A stretch of 64,000 bases of DNA from Enterobacter bugandensis (GCF_900324475.1 NZ_LT992502.1:2108001-2172000), one strand, 5' to 3'; positions 1 through 9,755 are shown, counted from the stretch's first letter. Numbers and translations: made by a program. The notes: generated by a model not told the origin, from the letters alone.

Positions 1-516
1 CCAGGTATTAATTGAGACAGCAGTCCTCCCTCCTGAACCTGAACCTCATGAGAAGGGGCGTATTGTAGCTCAACCGGCAGTTCAGGATCTTCCCGGTGTT
101 CAAGCAGGTCGTTCTGCTCGAACAGGCGGCGATACAGCGTTCCTCCCGTCGCAACAACCAGTTCCTGCAGCCCCCGGCAGATGGCGAAAATGGGGATGCG
201 CCTTTCGAGCGCGGCGGCAATCAGCGCCATACTCAGAAGATCTCGCCCGGGATCGGCGTCAGGCTCATCGCCGTTTTCACCATAAAGGTGCGGCTGCACG
301 TTACTTGGGCTGCCCGGCAGGTAAATCCCGTCCAGTTGGCAGCAGAGCGGTAAGTAGCTCTGGCTCTGCCAGCGCATGGGGTAAGGCAATCGGTAAGCCC
401 CCCGCGTTAATAATGGCATTCAGGTACTTTTCTTGCAGGGTCTGGGTCTCATGACCCTTAAGCCTGTTTCTGCACATCACTACGCCAATAACTGGCTTGT
501 TCATTATATTTTCCAT
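1..516 (-). pseudogene. puuD: gamma-glutamyl-GABA hydrolase PuuD, frameshifted and cut by the window edge
   Basis: Class I glutamine-amidotransferase-like hydrolase that would release GABA from gamma-glutamyl-GABA in the Puu putrescine pathway. The reading frame from ATG at 516 matches the PuuD N terminus (MENIMNKPVIGVVMCRNRL) for about 60 residues. It then leaves the family frame at 338/339, where a proline codon is reduced to one base (net loss of two), and stops at 301-303. In the shifted frame the PuuD sequence resumes (LDGIYLPGSPSNVQPH, then the nucleophile region FAICRGLQELVVATGG) and stays open to base 1. GAGGG precedes ATG 516. An upstream in-frame GTG at 528 is less likely because known PuuD begins MENIM. 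The 3' end lies outside the window. This is either a real inactivating 2-bp deletion or an assembly error. Confidence 0.9.
498..512 (-). promoter_or_regulatory. PuuR operator overlapping the puuD start
   Basis: The minus strand reads AAAATATAATGAACA, identical to the 15-bp PuuR recognition sequence as I recall it from E. coli. It lies inside the first codons of puuD. Recall of the consensus is from memory. Confidence 0.75.
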
Positions 517-670
517 GATCGCCCTCACAAAGTGGACTAAATTTAGGCCATTCTCGCCTGTGAAACGGCCTTTTCGTTCAATATTTTCTCAATCTAGCAA
601 CGGGATCTGCCTTTTGCAAACTTAATTTAACATTTGACAAACAATTTGTTTGCATACAGATTCGATAGGG

Positions 671-685
671 TGGACATTATATTTG
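671..685 (-). promoter_or_regulatory. second PuuR-like operator, upstream of puuA
   Basis: The plus strand reads TGGACATTATATTTG. Its complement matches 12 of 15 positions of the exact copy at 498-512. It sits about 45 bp before the puuA start, where a repressor would block transcription. A possible -35 TTGACA lies at 634-639, but no good -10 follows it. The same gap holds an inverted repeat CAAAC-N5-GTTTG (638-652). Confidence 0.6.
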
Positions 686-730
686 ACAGTCCAGAGCAGC
701 GAACGCAAATCCCAAAAACGGTGGTAAATC

Positions 731-2149
731 ATGGAAACCAATATCGTAGAAGTTGAGAACTTTGTGCAGCACACGGATGAGAGGCGGGGCAGCGCCTTTA
801 CGCAGGAAGTGAAGCGCTATTTAGAAAAGTATCCTGACACCCAATTTATTGATGTCCTTCTGACCGACCTGAACGGCTGTTTTCGCGGCAAGCGCATCCC
901 GGTTGCCGGACTGAGCAAGCTTGAAAAAGGCTGCTATTTCCCGGCATCGGTTTTCGCCATGGACATTTTGGGTAACGTCGTGGAAGAGGCGGGCCTGGGG
1001 CAGGAGCTCGGCGAGCCGGACTGTATCTGCGTGCCGGTGCCGGGTACCCTGACGCCGTCCGCCGCCGACCCGGAATACATTGGTCAGGTGCAGCTCACCA
1101 TGGTTGATGAAGATGGCGCTCCCTTTGACGTTGAGCCGCGGAACGTACTCAACCGACTCTGGCAGCAGCTGCGCCAGCGCGGTCTGTTCCCCGTGGTAGC
1201 GGTAGAGCTGGAGTTCTATTTACTTGACCGTAAACGCGATGCCGACGGCTATCTGCAGCCCCCCTGCGCGCCGGGCACCGACGTGCGCAACACGCAGAGC
1301 CAGGTCTACTCGGTTGATAATCTGAACCACTTTGCTGACGTGCTGAACGACATTGACGAACTGGCGCAGCTGCAGCTGATCCCCGCCGACGGGGCCGTGG
1401 CTGAGGCCTCCCCGGGCCAGTTTGAAATTAACCTGCATCATACGGAAAACGTGCTCGACGCCTGCGATGATGCGCTGGCGCTAAAACGTCTCGTCAGGCA
1501 GATGGCGGAAAAACATAAGATGCACGCCACGTTTATGGCAAAGCCGTATGAAGAGCATGCAGGCAGCGGGATGCATATTCACATCAGCATGCAAAACAAC
1601 CGAGGCGAAAACGTGCTCGCAGACGCCAGCGGCGAGGATTCCGCGCTGCTGAAACGCGCGCTGGCCGGAATGATCGATCTGATGCCCGCGTCCATGGCGC
1701 TGCTGGCGCCGAACGTCAACTCCTACCGCCGCTTCCAGCCGGGAATGTACGTACCGACGCAGGCGTCATGGGGACACAATAATCGCACCGTTGCCCTGCG
1801 TATCCCCTGCGGCGATCGCCATAACCATCGGGTCGAGTACCGCGTGGCGGGAGCAGACGCGAACCCGTATCTGGTGATGGCGGCGATTTTTGCCGGCATT
1901 CTGCACGGGCTGGATAACGATTTACCCCTGCAGGAAGAAGTGGAAGGCAATGGTCTGGAGCAGGACGGACTGCCGTTCCCGATTCGTCAGAGCGATGCGC
2001 TGTGGGAATTTATGCAAAACGATCATCTTCGCGAGCGGCTGGGCGAACGTTTCTGCCACGTCTATCACGCCTGCAAAAATGATGAATTGCTGCAGTTTGA
2101 ACGCCTGATTACCGAAACAGAAATTGAGTGGATGCTGAAAAACGCCTGA
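731..2149 (+). CDS. puuA: gamma-glutamylputrescine synthetase PuuA
   Basis: First step of the Puu pathway: ATP-dependent ligation of glutamate to putrescine in the cytoplasm. The 472-residue product equals the E. coli PuuA length and belongs to the glutamine synthetase fold. The N-terminal beta-grasp part (about residues 20-120, with QFIDVLLTDLNGCFRGKR) is followed by the catalytic domain with VELEFYLLD, the HxHxS-type GSGMHIHIS stretch, and the R-rich NNRTVALRIP and YRVAGADANPY segments. It is divergent from puuD and followed by puuP, as in E. coli. PuuR-like operators lie upstream. It starts at ATG 731 after GGTGG. Confidence 0.96.
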   Translation: METNIVEVENFVQHTDERRGSAFTQEVKRYLEKYPDTQFIDVLLTDLNGCFRGKRIPVAGLSKLEKGCYFPASVFAMDILGNVVEEAGLGQELGEPDCICVPVPGTLTPSAADPEYIGQVQLTMVDEDGAPFDVEPRNVLNRLWQQLRQRGLFPVVAVELEFYLLDRKRDADGYLQPPCAPGTDVRNTQSQVYSVDNLNHFADVLNDIDELAQLQLIPADGAVAEASPGQFEINLHHTENVLDACDDALALKRLVRQMAEKHKMHATFMAKPYEEHAGSGMHIHISMQNNRGENVLADASGEDSALLKRALAGMIDLMPASMALLAPNVNSYRRFQPGMYVPTQASWGHNNRTVALRIPCGDRHNHRVEYRVAGADANPYLVMAAIFAGILHGLDNDLPLQEEVEGNGLEQDGLPFPIRQSDALWEFMQNDHLRERLGERFCHVYHACKNDELLQFERLITETEIEWMLKNA

Positions 2150-2505
2150 TGACGTGCCCCGGTTAGGGGCCGCTTTGTTTCACCGCATACGTATCACCAA
2201 ACGGCCTGCGCGGAGCCTGGCCGAAACGTTCGCTGGCACGCCAGCTATCTCCCGGGAGTCGCGTTATGGAGCGCAGGCGGCACAGGGACTTTCTTAACGA
2301 CACTGTGTGACGAGGTAGGAAATGATGCAGATGTTCAACTATCCGCAGGGCGAAGGGGGCCAGTCAGGCGCCTGCTGTGAGTGCGAGCGAGAGACGCTGC
2401 GCTGGTACGATCGCGTATGTTCTTTACAACTTCCCCCTTTGCTAAGCAGGTTTGCGTTACGGTCAGCGCGATTGCAAACCACGGTAAGCATGGGGGGGAT
2501 GGTTT
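2150..2505 (+). other. puuA-puuP spacer with a weak hairpin and an unassigned short ORF
   Basis: Right after puuA there is a short stem GCCCC-N5-GGGGC followed by a T-rich stretch, which might weaken read-through. A 64-codon frame opens at ATG 2322 behind GAGGTAGGAA and ends at 2516, overlapping the puuP start by 11 bases. It has no recognisable family and contains a CCEC cluster. I see no strong promoter. Confidence 0.35.
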
Positions 2506-3897
2506 ATGGCGACTAATACCTCTCTTGACTCGCCGCGCATGGCCGGAAGAACCCGGCTGCGCAGTTCCCTCAAGCTCTGGCAGGTTGTCATGATGGGGCT
2601 GGCTTACCTCACTCCCATGACCGTGTTTGATACCTTCGGCATTGTGTCCGGAATCAGCAACGGCCACGTGCCCGCCTCGTATCTGCTGGCGCTGGCGGGC
2701 GTCATGTTTACCGCCATCAGCTACGGCAAACTGGTGCGGCAGTTCCCGGAAGCGGGCTCCGCGTATACCTACACGCAGAAATCGATCGGCCCCCACTTAG
2801 GCTTTATGGTCGGCTGGTCATCGCTGCTGGACTATCTCTTCCTGCCGATGATCAACGTGCTGCTGGCGAAGATCTACCTTTCCGCGTTGTTCCCTGAAGT
2901 CCCGCCCTGGGTCTGGGTGGTGGGGTTTGTGACGATCCTGACGCTGGCGAACCTGAAAAGCGTTAACCTGGTCGCCAACTTTAACACCCTGTTTGTGCTG
3001 GTGCAGGTCGCCATCATGGTGGTGTTTGTCATACTCGTAGTGCATGGCCTGCACAAGGGTGAGGGGGTCGGCACCGTCTGGTCGCTCCAGCCGTTTATCA
3101 GCGAGAACGCGCACCTGCTTCCTATCATTACCGGCGCGACTATCGTCTGCTTCTCTTTCCTCGGCTTTGACGCGGTCACCACGCTGTCGGAAGAGACGCC
3201 AAACGCGGCGCGGGTGATCCCCAAAGCCATTTTCCTGACCGCACTGTATGGCGGGCTGATATTTATTGTTGCCTCGTTTTTCATGCAGCTCTTTTTCCCG
3301 ACGATCGCGCGCTTCAAGAACCCGGACGCCGCGCTGCCGGAAATTGCGCTGTACGTGGGCGGCAAGCTCTTCCAGTCGGTGTTTCTGTGCACCACGTTTG
3401 TGAATACGCTCGCTTCAGGCCTGGCCTCGCACGCCAGCGTCTCACGCTTATTGTACGTGATGGGGCGTGACAACGTCTTTCCTGAGCGGGTGTTTGGCTA
3501 CGTGCATCCGAAGTGGCGCACTCCGGCCCTGAACGTGATTATGGTAGGGATAGTGGCGCTGTCGGCCCTGTACTTTGATCTGGTGACCGCGACGGCGCTG
3601 ATCAACTTTGGCGCGCTGGTGGCGTTTACGTTTGTTAATCTCTCGGTGTACAACCATTTCTGGCGGCGTAAGGGGCTGAACAAAACGTGGAAAGATCGGC
3701 TCCACTATTTCCTGCTGCCACTCATTGGTGCCGCAACGGTCGGCGTGCTCTGGATCAACCTCGAAGCGACGTCCCTGACGCTTGGCCTCATCTGGGCGGC
3801 ACTGGGTGTCCTTTACCTGACCTGGCTCACGCGCCGCTTCCGAAAACCGCCTCCACAGTTTGAAGCCGGTAAGATAGAGCAGGCCTGGGATTCCTGA
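2506..3897 (+). CDS. puuP: putrescine importer PuuP
   Basis: Inner-membrane putrescine/proton symporter of the APC superfamily that supplies putrescine to PuuA. The 463 residues match E. coli PuuP (461) almost throughout. The first 25 residues are cytosolic. The first helix region reads [21 protein letters not shown], followed by about eleven further hydrophobic segments and a charged C-terminal tail. The start ATG 2506 follows a run of seven Gs (GGGGGGG-ATGGTTT), an unusual but workable ribosome-binding site. It is transcribed with or just after puuA and ends at a strong hairpin. Confidence 0.94.
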   Translation: MATNTSLDSPRMAGRTRLRSSLKLWQVVMMGLAYLTPMTVFDTFGIVSGISNGHVPASYLLALAGVMFTAISYGKLVRQFPEAGSAYTYTQKSIGPHLGFMVGWSSLLDYLFLPMINVLLAKIYLSALFPEVPPWVWVVGFVTILTLANLKSVNLVANFNTLFVLVQVAIMVVFVILVVHGLHKGEGVGTVWSLQPFISENAHLLPIITGATIVCFSFLGFDAVTTLSEETPNAARVIPKAIFLTALYGGLIFIVASFFMQLFFPTIARFKNPDAALPEIALYVGGKLFQSVFLCTTFVNTLASGLASHASVSRLLYVMGRDNVFPERVFGYVHPKWRTPALNVIMVGIVALSALYFDLVTATALINFGALVAFTFVNLSVYNHFWRRKGLNKTWKDRLHYFLLPLIGAATVGVLWINLEATSLTLGLIWAALGVLYLTWLTRRFRKPPPQFEAGKIEQAWDS

Positions 3898-3902
3898 ACG
3901 TG

Positions 3903-3930
3903 AAACGGCACCAGTAAGCTGGTGCCGTTT
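3903..3930. terminator. bidirectional terminator between puuP and ynfM
   Basis: A 12-bp perfect stem, AAACGGCACCAG-TAAG-CTGGTGCCGTTT, lies between two convergent genes. It is A-rich on one side and T-rich on the other. Confidence 0.85.
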
Positions 3931-3960
3931 ATCTGGATCGGGCATCAGCCCGCAGGATGA

Positions 3961-5214
3961 TTATCTCAGGCGTTTATGAAGGCTTGCGCCCACCAGCAGT
4001 GCGGCACAGAGCATCAGCGCGATAAACCCGCCCACGCCGTTCCAGCCGTAGTGATGCCAGAACACGCCGCCCAGCGTCCCGGCGATGCTTGAGCCCAGAT
4101 AATAGCTAAACAGATACAGCGACGATGCCTGGCCTTTGGCGCGACGCGCGCGCGGGCCAATCCAGCTGCTGGCGACGGAGTGAGCGGCGAAGAACCCTGC
4201 GGAGAAGAGCAGCATCCCGGCAAAGATAAGCCACAGGGAAGAGAAGAGCGTCAGCAGCAGGCCGAGCAGCATCACTGCGGTAAACACCAGCATCACCGGC
4301 CCGCGGCCAAAGCGTGCCGTCATCGCCCCGGCTTTCGGCGAACTCCACGTACCGGTGAGATAGGCCACGGAAAGCAAACCCACAACGGCCTGATTCAGAT
4401 GCCACGGCGAGAGCATCAGGCGGTAGCCAATATAGTTAAACAGCGTCACGAAGGAACCCATCAGCAGGAATCCCATCAGAAACAGTCGCGGTAAACCTTT
4501 GTCACGCCAGTGCAGGCGGAAGTTGATAAACAGCGTTTTCGGGCGCAGAGACGTCGGGCGAAAATGGCGCGATTCCGGCAGGATTTTCCAGAACATCAGG
4601 GCCGATGCCAGCGCAAAACACCCGATCACCGCCAGCGCAATGCGCCAGCTAAAGAAGTCCGTGAATACCCCGCTCAGCAGACGCCCGCTCATGCCGCCAA
4701 TCGAGTTCCCGCTGATGTACAGCCCCATCGAAAAGGCAACAAAGCTCGGGTGGATCTCCTCGCTGAGATAGGTCATCCCGACTGCCGCCACGCCGCTGAG
4801 CGATAGCCCGATCAGCGCGCGCATCATCAAAATGCCGTGCCAGCTGGTCATCATGGTCGAGAGTAACGTACAGACCGAGGCCAGCATCAGGGCGGTTACC
4901 ATCACCTGTTTACGGCCAACGGCGTCGGAGAGCGGGCCGGTAAAAAGCAGGCCAATTGCCAGCATCCCGGTTGAAATGGAAAGCGAAACGCTGCTGCTGG
5001 CGGGCGATACGCCAAACTCATGGGAGAGAACGGGCAGAATCGGCTGAACGCAGTAGAGCAGGGCAAACGTTGCCAGACCGGCGGAAAAGAGCGCCAGCGT
5101 GACGCGCATAAACTGGGGGGTACCACGTTTGATGAACTGAACCGGCTGCGATGCTACAGGCAAATCATTAATATCTCTGGCCGGCTCGATATCAATGGTA
5201 GATGTACGACTCAC
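3961..5214 (-). CDS. ynfM: MFS transporter YnfM
   Basis: Inner-membrane major facilitator transporter with probable drug/proton antiport chemistry; substrate unknown. It closely follows E. coli YnfM, including IKRGTPQFMRVTLALFSAGLATFALLYCVQPILPVLS, the loop 2-3 motif GPLSDAVGRKQVM, and the long SSWIGPRARRAKGQASSLYLFSYYLGSSIAG segment. I chose GTG 5214 because AAGGA precedes it closely and it gives 417 residues, the E. coli length. An open frame extends 18 codons further upstream without a better site. It is divergent from the LysR gene ynfL, as in E. coli. Confidence 0.9.
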   Translation of the reverse strand: MSRTSTIDIEPARDINDLPVASQPVQFIKRGTPQFMRVTLALFSAGLATFALLYCVQPILPVLSHEFGVSPASSSVSLSISTGMLAIGLLFTGPLSDAVGRKQVMVTALMLASVCTLLSTMMTSWHGILMMRALIGLSLSGVAAVGMTYLSEEIHPSFVAFSMGLYISGNSIGGMSGRLLSGVFTDFFSWRIALAVIGCFALASALMFWKILPESRHFRPTSLRPKTLFINFRLHWRDKGLPRLFLMGFLLMGSFVTLFNYIGYRLMLSPWHLNQAVVGLLSVAYLTGTWSSPKAGAMTARFGRGPVMLVFTAVMLLGLLLTLFSSLWLIFAGMLLFSAGFFAAHSVASSWIGPRARRAKGQASSLYLFSYYLGSSIAGTLGGVFWHHYGWNGVGGFIALMLCAALLVGASLHKRLR

Positions 5215-5335
5215 ACAGTTTCCTTGCTTAAACATCCCCGTGATTTCTGGTGACGGGTATGACCACACCTTCAGGGTAGGAAAATGTAAATATTCTGTCT
5301 AATATATTAATAATCTCAAATGATACTTTAAAAAT

Positions 5336-6232
5336 ATGAATATCGAGCTGCGTCATCTTCGCTACTTTGTCGCCGTCGCCGAAGAGCTGCATTTTGGCCG
5401 CGCGGCGGCACGACTGAACATTTCTCAGCCGCCCTTAAGCCAGCAGATTCAAATCCTCGAACAGCAGGTCGGGGCGCGTCTTCTGGCCCGCACCAACCGC
5501 AGCGTGAGCCTGACGGCAGCGGGTAAGCAGTTTCTGATCGACAGCCGACAAATTCTGAGCATGGTCGACGACGCCGCTGCCCGGGCGGAACGGCTCTATC
5601 TTGGGGAAGCCGGGGAGCTGCGGATCGGGTTTACCTCGTCCGCGCCGTTTATCAGCGCCGTCTCGCAGACGCTTTCGTCATTCCGCCGTCATTTTCCGGA
5701 CGTGCATATTCAGACGCGCGAAATTAATACCCGCGAGCAGATTGCGCCGCTGAACGAAGGTGCGCTCGATCTGGGGCTGATGCGTAATACCCAGCTGCCG
5801 GACACGCTGGCGTGGGAGGTTATCCTGCGCGAACCGCTGATGGCCATGATCCCGAACGATCACCCGCTGGCGTCGCGTCCGATGGTTTCGCTGGCAGAGC
5901 TGGCAAAAGAGCCGTTTGTCTTTTTTGACCCGCAGGTCGGGACGGGCCTGTATGACGATATTCTGGGGCTGATGCGCCGCTACGATCTGGCGCCGGTCAT
6001 TACCCAGGAAGTGGGAGAGGCGATGACCATTATCGGCCTGGTCGCCGCCGGGCTGGGCGTGTCGATACTCCCGGCCTCCTTTAAGCGGGTACAGCTACGC
6101 GAGATGCGCTGGGTTGCTATCGCCGAGGAGGATGCCGTTTCGGAGATGTGGCTGGTGTGGTCAAAACATCGCGAACAGAGTCATGCTGCCCAGCGCTTCA
6201 AACAGCGGTTAATCCAGGCTTCCGCGGTCTGA
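5336..6232 (+). CDS. ynfL: LysR-family regulator YnfL
   Basis: Cytoplasmic LysR-type regulator of 298 residues. The N-terminal winged helix-turn-helix (residues 1-60; LRYFVAVAEELHFGRAAARLNISQPPLSQQI) is followed by a two-lobed effector domain from about residue 90. It is divergent from ynfM across 121 AT-rich bases, so ynfM is its likely target by the usual LysR arrangement; the inducer is unknown. It starts at ATG 5336 with no clear Shine-Dalgarno sequence. Confidence 0.92.
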   Translation: MNIELRHLRYFVAVAEELHFGRAAARLNISQPPLSQQIQILEQQVGARLLARTNRSVSLTAAGKQFLIDSRQILSMVDDAAARAERLYLGEAGELRIGFTSSAPFISAVSQTLSSFRRHFPDVHIQTREINTREQIAPLNEGALDLGLMRNTQLPDTLAWEVILREPLMAMIPNDHPLASRPMVSLAELAKEPFVFFDPQVGTGLYDDILGLMRRYDLAPVITQEVGEAMTIIGLVAAGLGVSILPASFKRVQLREMRWVAIAEEDAVSEMWLVWSKHREQSHAAQRFKQRLIQASAV

Positions 6233-6257
6233 TATTTCCCTGGAAAACGGGTAAAAA

Positions 6258-6273
6258 TGTGCGGTAAATCACA
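6258..6273 (+). promoter_or_regulatory. CRP-like site upstream of mlc
   Basis: TGTGC-N6-TCACA matches the CRP consensus TGTGA-N6-TCACA at 9 of 10 half-site positions. The E. coli mlc promoter region is also CRP-controlled. Confidence 0.65.
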
Positions 6274-6328
6274 AGGCTAAGTAAATATTTGACGACACCC
6301 ATGGAAGTGCTTCACCATAGCCAACAGT

Positions 6329-6350
6329 TTATTTCGAAGCTCGAAAATAA
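6329..6350 (+). promoter_or_regulatory. Mlc autoregulatory operator
   Basis: The imperfect inverted repeat TTATTTCGA-N4-CGAAAATAA fits the Mlc box pattern (TTATTT and AAATAA arms). It ends 11 bases before the mlc start codon, a position suited to autorepression. Confidence 0.75.
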
Positions 6351-6361
6351 GGGAGTACGAG

Positions 6362-7582
6362 GTGGTTGCTGATAGTCAGCCAGGGCATATTGATCAGATT
6401 AAGCAGACCAACGCTGGCGCGGTGTATCGCCTGATTGATCAGCTTGGTCCGGTTTCGCGTATCGATCTGTCGCGCCTGGCACAGCTGGCACCTGCCAGTA
6501 TCACCAAAATTGTCCGCGAAATGCTGGAAGCGCACCTGGTCCAGGAGACGGAAATTCAGGAGCCGGGCAGCCGTGGTCGTCCGGCGGTCGGTCTGGTGGT
6601 CGAGACGGAAGCCTGGCACTACCTCTCGCTGCGCATCAGCCGCGGAGAGATCTTCCTTGCACTACGCGATCTCAGCAGCAAGCTGGTGGTGGAAGACCGG
6701 CTTGAGCTGCCGCTCAACGCCGAGGAACCGCTTCTCGATGCGATTGTCTCCCATATCGATCGCTTCTTTATTCGCCATCAGCAGCGGCTTGAACGCTTAA
6801 CGGCGATTGCCATCACCATGCCCGGCATTATTGATACCGAAAATGGTATTGTTCACCGCATGCCGTTTTACGACGATGTTAAAGAGATGCCGCTGGGCGA
6901 AGTGCTGGAAAACCATACCGGCGTCCCGGTCTATATTCAGCACGACATCAGCGCCTGGACGATGGCGGAAGCGCTGTTCGGCGCGTCGCGCGGTGCGCGG
7001 GATGTCATTCAGGTGGTCATCGACCATAACGTCGGGGCGGGGGTGATCACCGACGGACGGCTTCTCCACGCCGGGAGCAGCAGCCTGGTGGAAATTGGCC
7101 ATACCCAGGTCGACCCGTACGGTAAACGCTGCTACTGCGGGAACCATGGCTGTCTGGAGACGATCGCCAGCGTGGAAAGCGTGCTCGAACTGGCGCAGGT
7201 GAGGCTCAGTCAGTCCATGAGTTCCTCGCTGCACGGCCAACCCTTAACGGTGGATTCCCTTTGCGCCGCCGCGCGTCAGGGGGATCTGCTGGCGAAGGAC
7301 ATTATTACCGGGGTGGGTAATAACGTAGGCCGCATTCTGGCGATTATGGTGAACCTCTTCAATCCGCAAAAAATCCTGATCGGCTCACCGCTCAGCCAGG
7401 CGGCGGAGATCCTTTTTCCGGCGATTACGGCCTGTATTCAGCAGCAGTCGCTTCCCGCCTACAGCAGAAATATTGCGGTAGAAAGTACCCAGTTTTCCAA
7501 CCAGGGCACGATGGCCGGCGCGGCGCTGGTCAAAGATGCCATGTACAATGGCTCGCTGCTTATCCGCCTGTTACAGGGTTAA
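6362..7582 (+). CDS. mlc: global glucose repressor Mlc (DgsA)
   Basis: ROK-family repressor of ptsG, ptsHI, manXYZ, malT and itself; it is inactivated by binding to unphosphorylated EIICB-Glc. The 406 residues equal the E. coli length. The N-terminal helix-turn-helix spans about residues 10-70 (GAVYRLIDQLGPVSRIDLSRLAQLAPASITKIVREML). The ROK core carries the zinc ligands in GHTQVDPYGKRCYCGNHGCLE. It starts at GTG 6362, with the weak GGGAG further upstream. Its own operator and a CRP-like site precede it. bioD2 follows after 130 bases. Confidence 0.96.
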   Translation: MVADSQPGHIDQIKQTNAGAVYRLIDQLGPVSRIDLSRLAQLAPASITKIVREMLEAHLVQETEIQEPGSRGRPAVGLVVETEAWHYLSLRISRGEIFLALRDLSSKLVVEDRLELPLNAEEPLLDAIVSHIDRFFIRHQQRLERLTAIAITMPGIIDTENGIVHRMPFYDDVKEMPLGEVLENHTGVPVYIQHDISAWTMAEALFGASRGARDVIQVVIDHNVGAGVITDGRLLHAGSSSLVEIGHTQVDPYGKRCYCGNHGCLETIASVESVLELAQVRLSQSMSSSLHGQPLTVDSLCAAARQGDLLAKDIITGVGNNVGRILAIMVNLFNPQKILIGSPLSQAAEILFPAITACIQQQSLPAYSRNIAVESTQFSNQGTMAGAALVKDAMYNGSLLIRLLQG

Positions 7583-7712
7583 CTCTTTTCCGCAGATGTA
7601 AGAAAAATTGCGCTATCTCAAGCCGGGTAGCGCACGCATCCCGTAGACTTCCTCCACTGAATTATTTACCTGGTTGATATTTTCGAAGCATACCCAAGAG
7701 GTGGAGTGAGTC

Positions 7713-8408
7713 ATGCTTAAGCGTTTCTTTGTTACTGGTACAGATACCTCTGTCGGCAAGACCGTTGTATCCCGCGCATTGCTGCAGGCTCTGACAGCAA
7801 GCGGTAAACGCGTCGCTGGGTACAAACCGGTCGCAAAAGGGAGTAAAGAGACGCCAGAGGGATTGCGAAATAAAGACGCCCTGGTGCTGCAAAGCGTCTC
7901 GTCACTGGAACTGCCTTACCACGCGGTCAATCCTATTGCGTTAAGCGAAGATGAAAGCAGCGTGGCGCACAGCGGCCCGATCAATTATTCCCTGTTATCC
8001 GACGGGCTGGCGAACCTGAGTGAGCAGGTCGATCACGTAGTCGTCGAAGGAACGGGCGGCTGGCGCAGCCTGATGAATGATTTACGCCCGCTGTCTGAAT
8101 GGGTCGTGCAGGAACAGCTGCCGGTAGTGATGGTAGTGGGGATCCAGGAAGGGTGTATCAACCACGCGCTGCTGACGGCGCAGGCGATTGCCAATGACGG
8201 CCTGCCGCTGGCTGGCTGGGTGGCAAACCGTATTAATCCAGGCCTCGCGCACTACGCGGAGATCATCGACGTACTGAGCACCAAACTGCCTGGCCCGCTG
8301 GTGGGCGAGCTGCCTTATCTGCCTCGCGCCGAGCAGCGCGAGCTAGCGCAGTACATCGATCTCTCTGCCCTCGGTGGCGTGTTGACCGTAGATCGAGTCG
8401 TGGCGTAA
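7713..8408 (+). CDS. bioD2: dethiobiotin synthetase paralogue BioD2 (YnfK)
   Basis: ATP-dependent carboxylase of the BioD family, which forms the ureido ring of dethiobiotin from 7,8-diaminopelargonate. The 231 residues carry the P-loop GTDTSVGKT (residues 8-16), the substrate/Mg region [11 protein letters not shown], and VVEGTGGW. It is a second BioD outside the bio operon, as in E. coli, where its in vivo role is minor or unclear. GGAG precedes ATG 7713. Its 3' end overlaps that of convergent clcB by 66 bases. Confidence 0.92.
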   Translation: MLKRFFVTGTDTSVGKTVVSRALLQALTASGKRVAGYKPVAKGSKETPEGLRNKDALVLQSVSSLELPYHAVNPIALSEDESSVAHSGPINYSLLSDGLANLSEQVDHVVVEGTGGWRSLMNDLRPLSEWVVQEQLPVVMVVGIQEGCINHALLTAQAIANDGLPLAGWVANRINPGLAHYAEIIDVLSTKLPGPLVGELPYLPRAEQRELAQYIDLSALGGVLTVDRVVA

Positions 8409-9653
8409 CGTCCGCGACAGTACGGACGCTATCACGCAGGCGACCAGTAAACCGGGCAGTAAAAAATACTGCCCGGTCATTTCACAGACCATCAGCGCCG
8501 ACATAATGGGTGCATGCGTGGTCGCAGCGAGCAGCGTTGCCATCCCGGCCAGCCCCAGCAACATGGCCGTCTCAGAACCCGGCAGCCACAGCGCGAAAAG
8601 CTGCGCGAACAGCATCCCCGTAGCCATACCGACAAACAGCGTAGGCGTAAATACCCCGCCCGGCGCACCCGAACCGCTGCTTGCCAGCACCGCCAGCAAT
8701 TTACAGATGAACACGCCAGCAATCACCGACAGCAGCGGCGGGGCGAGCAGAAAAGCCTGAACCACGCTGTAGCCGTTTCCCCAAACCTTCGGCGTCAAAA
8801 GAGAAAGCAGTCCAACAATCAAGCCGCCGAGCGCCAGCTGCCACGGCGGCGAAAGCCTGAGGCGCAGGAACAGCCCGTGGCTGAACGCCATCAGCCACAT
8901 CAGCAGCGGTCCGCAGAGACCTGCCAGCAGCCCCATCGCGACCAGCAGGGCATAATCTGCCGCGGTGAGAATGCCGCTCAGATGGACCTCGTAGAGCGTA
9001 CCGGCACCCGGTGCCAGGAGTTGCGTCGTAAGAAGCGCCACCACCGCCGCAATCACCACGGGGCCGAGCGAGGCCAGCATCAGCGTGCCAAACAGAATCT
9101 CTGCAATGAACAGGCTTCCCGCTAACGGAGCATGGTAGGCGCTGGCCATCCCGGCGGCGGCGCCACAGGCGATCCAAAGCTTCCATTCCGATTTGGGCGT
9201 AAAGCGCCGGGCAAAAAAGGAGGCGGCGAGGGCGGCAAGCAGGATCATGGCCCCTTCGCGGCCGATGGCGCTTCCGCTGGCAACGACCAGCAGCGAAGCA
9301 AGAGATTTAACGAGGCTCGCGCCGTAATCAAACTGACCGTCGCCGGTCTCCAGCGCTTCCATATAATCGGTGGGGGCATGAGGCCGCTGGGCGGTCAGGC
9401 GCTGCCATCCCCAGAGCAACAGCCCGGCAGCCAGCCCGCCCAGCGCGGGCGTCAGCGCGCGCCTCCAGGGGGAGAGCGACGCGGCGGCATTCACCAGGCT
9501 GCCGCTGTCGTTGCTCAGAAGCAGCCACTCCAGCAGGTACATGCTGTGGCGGAACACCGCAACGGCCAGCGCGGCCAGCACGCCGGTGACGGTGGCAATC
9601 AGGAGTCGGCGAAACATCGCACGGATGTCGGGGTACGTATGAAGACGTTGCAT
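8343..9653 (-). CDS. clcB: ClC-family chloride channel/transporter ClcB
   Basis: Inner-membrane ClC protein, proposed with ClcA to act in extreme acid resistance. The frame gives 436 residues with about ten membrane segments. ClC signatures are present: [11 protein letters not shown] with the gating glutamate, and [14 protein letters not shown] in the second half. E. coli ClcB starts at the equivalent of Met13 (9617), which would give 424 residues; neither start has a good ribosome site. The last residues run 66 bases into bioD2 on the other strand, so the C terminus differs from E. coli. Confidence 0.9.
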   Translation of the reverse strand: MQRLHTYPDIRAMFRRLLIATVTGVLAALAVAVFRHSMYLLEWLLLSNDSGSLVNAAASLSPWRRALTPALGGLAAGLLLWGWQRLTAQRPHAPTDYMEALETGDGQFDYGASLVKSLASLLVVASGSAIGREGAMILLAALAASFFARRFTPKSEWKLWIACGAAAGMASAYHAPLAGSLFIAEILFGTLMLASLGPVVIAAVVALLTTQLLAPGAGTLYEVHLSGILTAADYALLVAMGLLAGLCGPLLMWLMAFSHGLFLRLRLSPPWQLALGGLIVGLLSLLTPKVWGNGYSVVQAFLLAPPLLSVIAGVFICKLLAVLASSGSGAPGGVFTPTLFVGMATGMLFAQLFALWLPGSETAMLLGLAGMATLLAATTHAPIMSALMVCEMTGQYFLLPGLLVACVIASVLSRTLRHDSIYGQHATEGREIDVLR

Positions 9654-9724
9654 GGGTCGCGATTAAACGGGGACGATACAATATTGTGGCGGGAAATCGT
9701 GGGGTTAGCAAAAGGTATGCGTGC

Positions 9725-9747
9725 GAAAAAGCCGGGCGATGCCCGGC
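9725..9747 (-). terminator. terminator of the osmU operon
   Basis: On the minus strand, GCCGGGC-N3-GCCCGGC is followed by TTTTT, just past the osmV stop. Confidence 0.8.
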
Positions 9748-9755
9748 CGGAAAAA

